A stretch of 64,000 bases of DNA from Microthrixaceae bacterium. Lineage in GTDB: Bacteria > Actinomycetota > Acidimicrobiia > Acidimicrobiales > Poriferisodalaceae. Below, one piece after another: positions 57,728 to 64,000 of this stretch; within the stretch, counting starts at the first letter, position 1; each line of letters opens with the position of its first letter. The translations under genes were made by a program, and so were the position numbers. The notes below the pieces were generated by a model. It was not told the DNA's origin, made no database searches, and saw nothing but the letters and a program-made list of their open reading frames with translations. The DNA is taken from NCBI GenBank assembly GCA_011523825.1, contig WTFX01000029.1, forward strand, positions 95,920 through 159,919, given 5' to 3'.

Positions 57728-57771
57728 CCGCGGCAGCGGCAGCGGTATGCCGGATCCCCGCGCCGCTGCGG

Positions 57772-57802
57772 CTGACGCCGCCCGACGGGCGCTTGCTACA
57801 GT
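57772..57802 (+). promoter_or_regulatory. Possible promoter of tRNA-Gly
   Basis: CTGACG (57772-57777) and TACAGT (57797-57802) are separated by 19 bases, and the tRNA starts 10 bases after the second box. The boxes only partly match the consensus, so this is tentative. Confidence 0.3.
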
Positions 57803-57812
57803 GATCCGCCGC

Positions 57813-57889
57813 GCGGATGTAGCTCAGTTGGTTAGAGCGCAACCTTGCCAAGGTTGAGGTCGCCGGTTCGACCCCGGTCATCCGCTCCA
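57813..57889 (+). tRNA. tRNA-Gly (GCC)
   Basis: Complete 77-base cloverleaf including the encoded CCA: acceptor GCGGATG/CATCCGC, anticodon stem CAACC/GGTTG with loop TTGCCAA giving anticodon GCC, T arm GGTTCGACCCC. It is plus strand, 3.25 kb from the Cys-Val pair. Unlike them it encodes CCA. Confidence 0.96.
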
Positions 57890-57914
57890 GAGTTGCGCGA
57901 GACCGGAGAACAAC

Positions 57915-58874
57915 ATGGGTGCACTTGACGGAAGGGTCGTGCTGATCACCGGCGCCGGCCGGGGCATCGGCCGCGAGCATGCGCTGCTGATGGCGTCCGA
58001 GGGGGCGAAGATCGTCGTCAACGACCTCGGCGGCTCCGCCGACGGCACCGGCGCCGATCAGGGACCGGCCCAAGAGGTGGTTTCCGAGATCGAGGCCATG
58101 GGCGGCGAAGCCGTGGCGAACGGCGACAGCGTCACCGACTGGGAGGGCGCCCAGCGCATGGTTAACGAGGCCGTCGAGGCCTTCGGCGACTTGCACGTTC
58201 TGGTCAACAACGCCGGCATCCTGCGCGACCGCGTCGTGGTCAACATGACCGAGCCGGAGTGGGACGCCGTCGTCGAAGTGCACATGAAGGGCCATTTCTG
58301 CCCCACTCGCTGGGCCGCTGCGTACTGGCGAGAGCAGTCCAAGGCGGGTAAGGAAGTCAGCGGCTCGATCATCAACACCGCGTCGGGGGCCATGCTCGGC
58401 AACCTCGGCCAGTTCAACTACTCAGGCGCCAAGGCGGGCATCGCCGCCATGACACTGGTGGCCGCTGGCGAGCTGGCTCGCTACGGGGTGCGGGTCAACT
58501 GCCTGGCGCCGGTTGCGCGCACCCGCCTGACGCTGCAGACACCGGGGCTCGGCGACGTGGTGAAGGCTCCGGATGACCCCGCGCAGTTCGACGTGTACGA
58601 CCCGGCCAACGTCAGCCCTCTGGTGGCGTACCTGTCCACGGCTGAGTGCCCGTTCACCGGCGGCGTCTTCCACGTGGGAGCCAACGAGGTGGGTCTGTAC
58701 CAGGGCTGGTCGCTGTCGGACGACGACATCATCGTCACCGAGGGCCGCTGGACGGTCGAGGGCCTGACGGCGATGGCGCCCCGACTGAACGAGGGGCGCT
58801 CGAAGCTGGCGTCGGTTGCGACAGCCATCGGCGACACCTTCAAGAACTACGGCCAGCGCGAACCTACGAAGTAG
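57915..58874 (+). CDS. Short-chain dehydrogenase/reductase (3-hydroxyacyl-CoA dehydrogenase-like)
   Basis: This 319-residue SDR has the nucleotide-binding GAGRGIGREHALLMA, NNAG in LVNNAGILRD, and the catalytic YSGAK with the upstream Ser in INTASGAML. It resembles the dehydrogenase part of multifunctional beta-oxidation enzymes, with VVNDLGG and a long C-terminal tail, so it may act on 3-hydroxyacyl-CoA. A plain FabG-like reductase is possible. It starts 26 bases after tRNA-Gly. Confidence 0.87.
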   Translation: MGALDGRVVLITGAGRGIGREHALLMASEGAKIVVNDLGGSADGTGADQGPAQEVVSEIEAMGGEAVANGDSVTDWEGAQRMVNEAVEAFGDLHVLVNNAGILRDRVVVNMTEPEWDAVVEVHMKGHFCPTRWAAAYWREQSKAGKEVSGSIINTASGAMLGNLGQFNYSGAKAGIAAMTLVAAGELARYGVRVNCLAPVARTRLTLQTPGLGDVVKAPDDPAQFDVYDPANVSPLVAYLSTAECPFTGGVFHVGANEVGLYQGWSLSDDDIIVTEGRWTVEGLTAMAPRLNEGRSKLASVATAIGDTFKNYGQREPTK

Positions 58875-58901
58875 CGCTTTGGGTGCTTGCTGTCTGCCGC
58901 C

Positions 58902-59021
58902 CCGGGGTGGGCGGGGGCAGGCGCACCCATGCTCAGACATGCGCAGCGCCGCCCGTTGCAGGGTGGATGGGCTGTGGCGCTGCGAACTGCGCGTGGGCAC
59001 CCCTGCCCCCGCCCACCCCTG
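58902..59021. repeat. Nested long palindrome upstream of dapF
   Basis: Outer arms 58902-58929 and 58994-59021 match in inverted orientation at 24 of 28 positions and are very G/C-rich. Inside, CGCAGCGCC (58942-58950) and GGCGCTGCG (58976-58984) form a second perfect 9-bp stem. The whole 120-base unit could fold into one long stem with an internal bulge. It fills the middle of the 218-base gap between the SDR gene and dapF. There is no T-run. Overlapping short open frames here are not convincing genes. Confidence 0.8.
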
Positions 59022-59092
59022 GGTGACTCGGTTCCTCGCCGTGCGCAGCAATTCGCTCGTGAATTCCAAGGTCCAGATGTGACAATGGAGCT

Positions 59093-60100
59093 GTGGACAC
59101 GCTCCATGTCGCGAAGCACCAGGGTCTCGGCAACGACTTTCTCGTCGCCCTGTTGAGCGACCGCGAGCAAGCAGATCTCGAACGACGTGTCGGCGACTTG
59201 GCCGGACTTGCCCGAGAGACCTGTGATCGACGCAAGGGCATCGGTGCCGACGGCTTGATCCTGGCCACTGGCATCAATCCCACGCAGCCGAGCCTGGCTC
59301 CGGACGCAGACGAATCCGCTTCTGCAACGCCGGCCAGGCGTGTCGCGATGAGGCTGTACAACTCCGACGGGTCGTCAGCGGAGGTGAGCGGCAATGGTCT
59401 CGCCTGTTTGGCCAACGAGGTAGCCCGTACCTTCGTTGCGGGCATGGAGTTTGGTGGGCGCACCGAAGCGCGGGGCGACATTCTCGTACTGACAGTTGAC
59501 ACGGCGGATGGAGCGAGGCGCGTGACCTTGAGTGCCGAATTCGCAGCAGCCGGGAACGGATCAGTCGAGCCCATCGATCCGCTTGCCGAAGTCCACATGC
59601 CTCACGTGGGCCGCGGACCGGACATCTCGGCAGCGCTAGACGAACAAATCAGGCGGGCACTCGGAAGCGTGCAGCGGGAGACCGGCGACGTCGGCAATCC
59701 GCATCTCGTCATTAACGCTGGTCGGCCGGTCAACGCACACGACACCGCCGATCTCGGTGCAGCGTTCGAAGCACATTTTCCCCGTGGCATCAATGTCGAG
59801 TTCATCTGGCGTATTGAACGCGAGAATTCGGATTCGGCGGACTCATCGTCGATCGGCATGTCCGTCTGGGAACGGGGCGCAGGGTTGACGCAGGCATGTG
59901 GCACAGGTGCCGTTACCGCTGCGGTGCGGGCACAGAACTGGGGTCTCGTGTCGCCTAGCGCAGAGACTCTCGTTGAGATGCCCGGCGGCAAGGCGACGGT
60001 CTCGACCGACGAAGTCGACGGTCACCCCATCCTCAGCGTTTGGGTGGAGTATCTCGGCAACCATGTGTGGCCACTAGACGCACCGTCACTGGATGCTTGA
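59093..60100 (+). CDS. dapF: Diaminopimelate epimerase, first catalytic Cys replaced by Ser
   Basis: DapF interconverts LL- and meso-diaminopimelate for lysine and peptidoglycan. HQGLGNDFLV, CDRRKGIGADG, YNSDGSSAE and GNPHLV are family segments, and the second catalytic Cys is in QACGTGA (Cys269). The first, normally in CGNG, is Ser99 here (EVSGNG), with a Cys six residues later. At 335 residues it is longer than the usual 270-290, with an insertion near 60-82. It starts with GTG and ends overlapping hflX by one base (TGATG). Confidence 0.88.
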   Translation: MDTLHVAKHQGLGNDFLVALLSDREQADLERRVGDLAGLARETCDRRKGIGADGLILATGINPTQPSLAPDADESASATPARRVAMRLYNSDGSSAEVSGNGLACLANEVARTFVAGMEFGGRTEARGDILVLTVDTADGARRVTLSAEFAAAGNGSVEPIDPLAEVHMPHVGRGPDISAALDEQIRRALGSVQRETGDVGNPHLVINAGRPVNAHDTADLGAAFEAHFPRGINVEFIWRIERENSDSADSSSIGMSVWERGAGLTQACGTGAVTAAVRAQNWGLVSPSAETLVEMPGGKATVSTDEVDGHPILSVWVEYLGNHVWPLDAPSLDA

Positions 60101-61494
60101 TGGCTGATTCTGAACAGGCGCCCCAGGAGTCAGACGGGAGCCATCGGGGTGGATTTGGGGAGTTTGGGGGGGCTGAGTCGGGGCTGATCGACCGGGCATT
60201 TCGAGAGCAGATCGTGCTGGTCGGGGTGCAGCTGGCGGAACGGACTGCCGACGAGGTGGACGCCAATCTCGACGAGCTGGAGCGGTTGGTGGACACCGCT
60301 GGGGCGGATCCGGTGGAGCGGATCGTTCAGCGGCGGGATGCGCCTGACCCTGCGACGTTTGTCGGGCGGGGGAAGGCTGACGAGATTTTGGATGCCTCGC
60401 TGGAGCACGATGCCGACACGGTGGTGTTCGACGACGAGCTGTCGCCGGCGCAGCAGTTCAACCTGGAACGGATCCTGAAGCGCACGGCGCTCGACCGCAC
60501 AGCGGTGATCCTCGACATCTTCGCCCAGAACGCCACGACGCTCGAGGGCAAGGCCCAGGTGGAACTGGCCCAGCTTCGCTATCGGCTCCCCCGCCTGCGG
60601 GGCCGTGGCCGGCAGCTGTCCCAGCAAGCCGGCGGCATCGGCACCCGGGGACCGGGCGAGACCCAGCTCGAAGTGGATCGACGGCGGATCCAGCGGCGGC
60701 TGGCGCGACTGGAGAAAGACCTGCGCGGGCTGCGGCGCACCCGGCTGAACCAGCGCAAGTCTCGGCGCCGGTCCCGCTATCACACGGTGGCGATCGTGGG
60801 CTACACCAACGCCGGCAAGTCGACCCTGCTGAGGCGGCTCACCGGGGCGAACGTGCTTGTGGAGGACCGCCTGTTCGCCACGCTCGACGCCACCACTCGA
60901 CGCCTGCAGCTGCCCGGCGGCGAGACGGTGCTGGTCACCGACACGGTCGGCTTCATCAAGAAGCTGCCCACCTCGCTGGTCGAGGCCTTCATGTCGACGC
61001 TCGAGGAAGTGGCCGAGGCCGATCTGCTCGTGCATCTCGTCGACGCTTCGGCCGCTGAGCCGGAGATGCACATCGACGTCGTGCGTTCGGTGCTGCGTGA
61101 GATCGGCGCCGGCGAAGTCGACGAACTCATCGCGTTCAACAAGTGCGATACGGCCGACGACGGCACCGTAAGGCAGCTGCTCAAACGGCACGAGGGATCC
61201 CAGGCGATCTCGGCCGGCAGCGGCGACGGCGTCGAGGACCTCCTGCTCGCAGTCGGCGACCGTCTCCGGCACCTCACCGAGGTGACCGAGCTGCGCATCC
61301 CCTATTCCCGCGGCGACGCCCTTGCCGCTGTGCACCGGGAAGGCGAGGTGCTCTCCGAGACCCACGGCGACGACGGGACCGTGGTGCATGCGCGGCTCGA
61401 CGACGCCTCCCGCAGCCTGTTCGCAGAATTCGCAACTGGCTCCGCCGACGACGACGCCCCTGCAGATGTTGTCCGAGGCAACGGCGAGCGATGA
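60100..61494 (+). CDS. hflX: GTPase HflX
   Basis: This 464-residue ribosome-associated GTPase rescues or splits stalled ribosomes. The N-terminal domain has TFVGRGKADEI and LDRTAVILDIFAQNATTLEGKAQVELAQL split; GIGTRGPGETQLEVDRR precedes the GTPase domain with VGYTNAGKSTL, DTVGFI and FNKCD. The ATG at 60100 overlaps the dapF stop; an upstream in-frame start at 60040 lies within dapF. Confidence 0.94.
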   Translation: MADSEQAPQESDGSHRGGFGEFGGAESGLIDRAFREQIVLVGVQLAERTADEVDANLDELERLVDTAGADPVERIVQRRDAPDPATFVGRGKADEILDASLEHDADTVVFDDELSPAQQFNLERILKRTALDRTAVILDIFAQNATTLEGKAQVELAQLRYRLPRLRGRGRQLSQQAGGIGTRGPGETQLEVDRRRIQRRLARLEKDLRGLRRTRLNQRKSRRRSRYHTVAIVGYTNAGKSTLLRRLTGANVLVEDRLFATLDATTRRLQLPGGETVLVTDTVGFIKKLPTSLVEAFMSTLEEVAEADLLVHLVDASAAEPEMHIDVVRSVLREIGAGEVDELIAFNKCDTADDGTVRQLLKRHEGSQAISAGSGDGVEDLLLAVGDRLRHLTEVTELRIPYSRGDALAAVHREGEVLSETHGDDGTVVHARLDDASRSLFAEFATGSADDDAPADVVRGNGER

Positions 61495-61501
61495 TGTCCG
61501 G

Positions 61502-62662
61502 GTGAACTCGCACGATTCGGAGGGGTACGTCCCGCCGCCGTACCCCTATGACCGGCTGGACGAGCTGAAGCCGCTCGCCGACCGGCACGACGGCGGGCTG
61601 GTGGACCTCTCGATCGGCACACCGGTGGACCCCCCCACGCCCGCCGTGCTGGCTGCTCTCGGCGGTTCAGACGCCGAGCGGGGCTACCCGCCATCGATCG
61701 GCACACCCGAGCTGCGGGAAGCAGCTGCACATTGGTGCGAACAGCGGCTCGGCGTGCAGGTCGACGCCGCGACGGAGGTGGCGGCCACGATCGGCTCGAA
61801 GGAGTTTGTGGCTGGACTGCCCCACTGGCTGCGCTTGCGCAGCCCCAGACGCGACACGGTGCTGTTTCCCGACATCAGCTACCCGAGCTATGCCATGGGA
61901 GCTGAGCTGGCCGGCTGCCGGGCGGTGCCGGTGCCCGCAGACGAACACTGGTCGATCCAGCTCGACGCGATCTCCGAGTCCGATGCCGAGCGGGCTCTGG
62001 CGCTGTGGGTCAACACGCCGGGCAACCCCGCCGGCGGCCTCGATGATCTCGCCGAGGCCGCGAGGTGGGGCCGGGAGCGAGACGTGCCGGTGTTCAGCGA
62101 TGAGTGCTACGCCGAGTTCACCTGGGACGGATCGCCCCGGACGATCCTGTCGCCGACCGACGCCGGCAACGCTGCCGGCGGCTCCCTGCGCGCAGCATCA
62201 GACGGAGTGGTGGCCGTTCACTCGCTGTCCAAGCGATCCAATCTGGCCGGCGTGAGAGTGGGCTTCTACGCAGGCGATCCCGAGCTCGTGCACTACCTGC
62301 GAGAGGTTCGCAAACACGCCGGCTTCATGGTCCCGGGCCCGGCCCAGGCAGCGGCCGTCGCAGCACTCGCCGACCAGACCCATGTCACTGAGCAACGAGA
62401 GCGATACCGCAGCCGCCTGGAGCGCCTGGCGCGCATCGTCGGCCGCTTCGGCCCCGAGCCCCCGCTTCCGCGAGGGGGGTTCTACCTGTGGGCCGCTGCT
62501 CCCGACGGCGACGCCTGGACGTTCACTCGCACGCTGCTCGCCGAGGCGGGCATCCTGGTCTCGCCCGGCGAGTTCTACGGAGCCGCTGCTGCGGGCTACG
62601 TCAGGGTTGCGGCGGTGCTGACCGACGACGCGCTCGAACTGGTCGAATCCCGCCTCAACTGA
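61502..62662 (+). CDS. dapC: Succinyldiaminopimelate transaminase (DapC-like)
   Basis: This 386-residue PLP aminotransferase of fold type I has YPPSIGTPELREA, SKEFVAGLP, PDISYPSYAMG, NTPGNPAGG, SDECYAEFTW and the PLP Lys in SLSKRSNLAGVRVGF. With dapF just upstream it probably makes the amino group transfer in diaminopimelate synthesis. The GTG at 61502 is chosen; ATG 61466 would overlap hflX by 29 bases. Confidence 0.87.
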   Translation: MNSHDSEGYVPPPYPYDRLDELKPLADRHDGGLVDLSIGTPVDPPTPAVLAALGGSDAERGYPPSIGTPELREAAAHWCEQRLGVQVDAATEVAATIGSKEFVAGLPHWLRLRSPRRDTVLFPDISYPSYAMGAELAGCRAVPVPADEHWSIQLDAISESDAERALALWVNTPGNPAGGLDDLAEAARWGRERDVPVFSDECYAEFTWDGSPRTILSPTDAGNAAGGSLRAASDGVVAVHSLSKRSNLAGVRVGFYAGDPELVHYLREVRKHAGFMVPGPAQAAAVAALADQTHVTEQRERYRSRLERLARIVGRFGPEPPLPRGGFYLWAAAPDGDAWTFTRTLLAEAGILVSPGEFYGAAAAGYVRVAAVLTDDALELVESRLN

Positions 62663-62687
62663 AGCTTCAATCTCGACTTGAGGCTTT
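62652..62687 (+). terminator. Candidate terminator after dapC
   Basis: GCCTCAA (62652-62658) pairs with TTGAGGC (62678-62684), followed by TTT. The loop contains a second palindrome, TGAAGCTTCA. The left arm is within the last codons of dapC. It sits between convergent dapC and miaA, so it could serve both strands. Confidence 0.4.
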
Positions 62688-62703
62688 GGCGTTGCTGCGG
62701 CGG

Positions 62704-63666
62704 TCAAGTCTCAAGCTGGGCCACCTCATCAGCCATCGCCGAGACGCTCCCGTGCGGAATCCACGTGATCCGGGGGTCGCGGGCAAACCAACGCACCTGG
62801 CGGCGGGCGAATCGCCGGGTGCGTGCGATGGCCGTCTCGAGTGCCTCGTGCAGCGTGCACTCCCCCGCCAGATGGGCGCGCAGTTCCTTGTAGCCCAGGG
62901 CCTGCGCTGCTGTGCGAGACAACGCTTCCTCTGCCAAGCCGCGGACCTCGTCCAGAAAGCCGTGCTCTAGCTGCTGCCGGTACCGCTCGGCTATACGTTC
63001 ATCGAGCCGGTCACGGTCCAGGTTGATGCCCACGAGCCGGAAGGGCACCTCGGGGTAGGTCTGCAGACCCGGCCCGAATGACGAGAACGGCCGGCCGGTT
63101 CCGAGGCACACCGACAGTGCGCGCACGATCCGGCGCAGGTTCGTCGGCTCCATGCGTGATGCGGCCAGCGGGTCCAGTTCGGTGAGGCGCTGGTGCAGCG
63201 CGGCCGTGCCCACGTCGAGTTCGGCTGCCGGTTCGGAGATCGCAGCGGCTTCGGCTTCGAGCTCGGCGGCGATGTCGGCGAACTCGGGTGGTGGCCTGAG
63301 GCCGTCGATGACGGCACGAAGGTACAGACCGGTACCGCCGACCAGCAGCGGGACTGCGCCCCGGCCGGCGATGTCGGCCATGGTCGCCTCGAGGGCCGTC
63401 GCATAGTCGACGACGGTGAATCGCTCTGCCGGCTCCACGAGATCGATGAGGTGGTGCCGCACCTCCGCTTGCTCGGCGGCAGAGGGCTTGGCGGTGCCGA
63501 TGTCCATGCCGCGGTACACCTGCATGGAATCGACCGATACGAGTTCGATCGAGCTCGCCGAACCTGATGCCGCGGCGCGTCGTGCCAGCTCAAGGGCAAG
63601 CGCCGACTTGCCCGTCGCCGTCGGGCCGACGATCACTAGCGGCGGCCCAGTGGGATCGCCGCCCAT
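62704..63666 (-). CDS. miaA: tRNA dimethylallyltransferase (MiaA)
   Basis: This 320-residue enzyme isopentenylates A37 of tRNAs reading UNN codons. VIVGPTATGKSALALELAR is the P-loop, SVDSMQVYRGMDIGTAKPS the DSxQ(V)Y region, and VGGTGLYLRAVIDGL and NLRRIVRALSV follow. ALGYKELRAHL and the C-terminal QVRWFARDPRITWI complete the family pattern. It follows miaB. Confidence 0.95.
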   Translation of the reverse strand: MGGDPTGPPLVIVGPTATGKSALALELARRAAASGSASSIELVSVDSMQVYRGMDIGTAKPSAAEQAEVRHHLIDLVEPAERFTVVDYATALEATMADIAGRGAVPLLVGGTGLYLRAVIDGLRPPPEFADIAAELEAEAAAISEPAAELDVGTAALHQRLTELDPLAASRMEPTNLRRIVRALSVCLGTGRPFSSFGPGLQTYPEVPFRLVGINLDRDRLDERIAERYRQQLEHGFLDEVRGLAEEALSRTAAQALGYKELRAHLAGECTLHEALETAIARTRRFARRQVRWFARDPRITWIPHGSVSAMADEVAQLET

Positions 63667-63688
63667 GCCCGTTCTCCCAGCGAGGGGC

Positions 63689-64000
63689 TCAGCGAGCGGC
63701 GACCGGAATGCGGGTGCGGTGCCGTGCCGGCGCCGTCACCTCCACCAGCTCGCCGATGAGGTGGAAGGTGGCTGCCTCTTGCACACGCACCCGGGCGTAG
63801 GTGCCGGTGCGCAGCGGTTCGGATGCTGAGAAATGGACGAGACGGTTCTGCCGGGTCCGGCCTGTGAGCACGGCCGGATCACGCTTAGACGGCCCCTCGA
63901 CGAGCACGTCTTCGATTCGCCCGATGCGGGATTCGTTGCCGAGGCGTGCTGAGCGCTCGATCACGGTTCGCAGCCGCTCCATGCGTCCAGCCGACACCGC
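63689..64000 (-). CDS. miaB: tRNA-2-methylthio-N6-dimethylallyladenosine synthase MiaB (C-terminal part)
   Basis: Only the last 100 or so residues are in the window; the gene continues past 64000. The fragment has a helical segment (MERLRTVIERSARLGNESRIGRIEDVLVEGPSKRD) and a TRAM domain (LTGRTRQNRLVHFSA and TYARVRVQEAATFHLIGELVEV), as at the end of MiaB. Adjacency to miaA supports MiaB rather than a related methylthiotransferase. The radical-SAM part cannot be seen. Confidence 0.85.
   Translation of the reverse strand, partial: AVSAGRMERLRTVIERSARLGNESRIGRIEDVLVEGPSKRDPAVLTGRTRQNRLVHFSASEPLRTGTYARVRVQEAATFHLIGELVEVTAPARHRTRIPVAAR

Noticed and set aside
58816..59156. Short open frames overlapping the long palindrome
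   Set aside because: Gly/Pro/Arg-rich translations on both strands mirror the palindrome and have no ribosome-binding site or family resemblance.

Overview
The window is GC-rich, densely packed bacterial chromosome with no gene-free stretch above about 220 bases. The gene set points to an actinobacterium outside the well-studied genera, most likely Acidimicrobiia. It includes phosphatidylinositol-mannoside synthesis (pimA, a patA-type acyltransferase, pgsA), a mycothiol ligase (mshC), an F420-dependent NADP reductase, an InhA-like enoyl reductase, bifunctional Rel and many GTG starts. The order pgsA-patA-pimA ... pdxS-pdxT-yebC-ruvC-ruvA-ruvB matches the Mycobacterium tuberculosis chromosome as I remember it. 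The class assignment is inference.

Bases 1-31000 are a housekeeping block, nearly all on the minus strand. Reading with transcription (high to low coordinates): class I lysyl-tRNA synthetase; npdG (with fabI opposite); mshC; a membrane protein; pgsA-patA-pimA; a degenerate M48-like protein; pdxS, pdxT, yebC; ruvC-ruvA-ruvB; queA-tgt; yajC-secD-secF; rel; hisS-aspS; two small envelope-type proteins; alaS-ruvX-mltG. Many neighbours share ATGA or GTGA overlaps. A RelE/Phd-type toxin-antitoxin pair on the plus strand (11017-11567) interrupts the block beside rel and has an inverted-repeat operator.

Bases 31000-54300 mix transport and lipid/CoA metabolism. They hold two CNNM/CBS membrane proteins, a heterodimeric ABC exporter with a third ATPase, an NTF2-like protein, two hotdog thioesterases, a secreted propeller-like protein, an acyl-CoA dehydrogenase, a HAD phosphatase, coaE, a TIGR03084-like protein, acetoacetyl-CoA synthetase, a TPP-riboswitch-controlled thiB-thiP pair with no ATPase gene beside it, pfkA and a family III CoA-transferase.

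Bases 54300-64000 contain tRNA-Val, tRNA-Cys and tRNA-Gly, a DEAD-box helicase, metX, an SDR dehydrogenase, dapF-hflX-dapC, and miaA with the end of miaB.

I found no phage, insertion sequence or CRISPR array, and no clear novel multi-gene system. The unusual signals are smaller. Short tandem repeats, each unit carrying a palindrome, occur at four sites (4514, 15511, 25085, 45432): two in frame inside tgt and patA, one enclosing the coaE ribosome-binding site. A nested long palindrome lies upstream of dapF. Four enzymes lack family-defining residues: Tgt its zinc cysteines, DapF one catalytic cysteine, PgsA the motif arginine, and the M48-like protein its HExxH.
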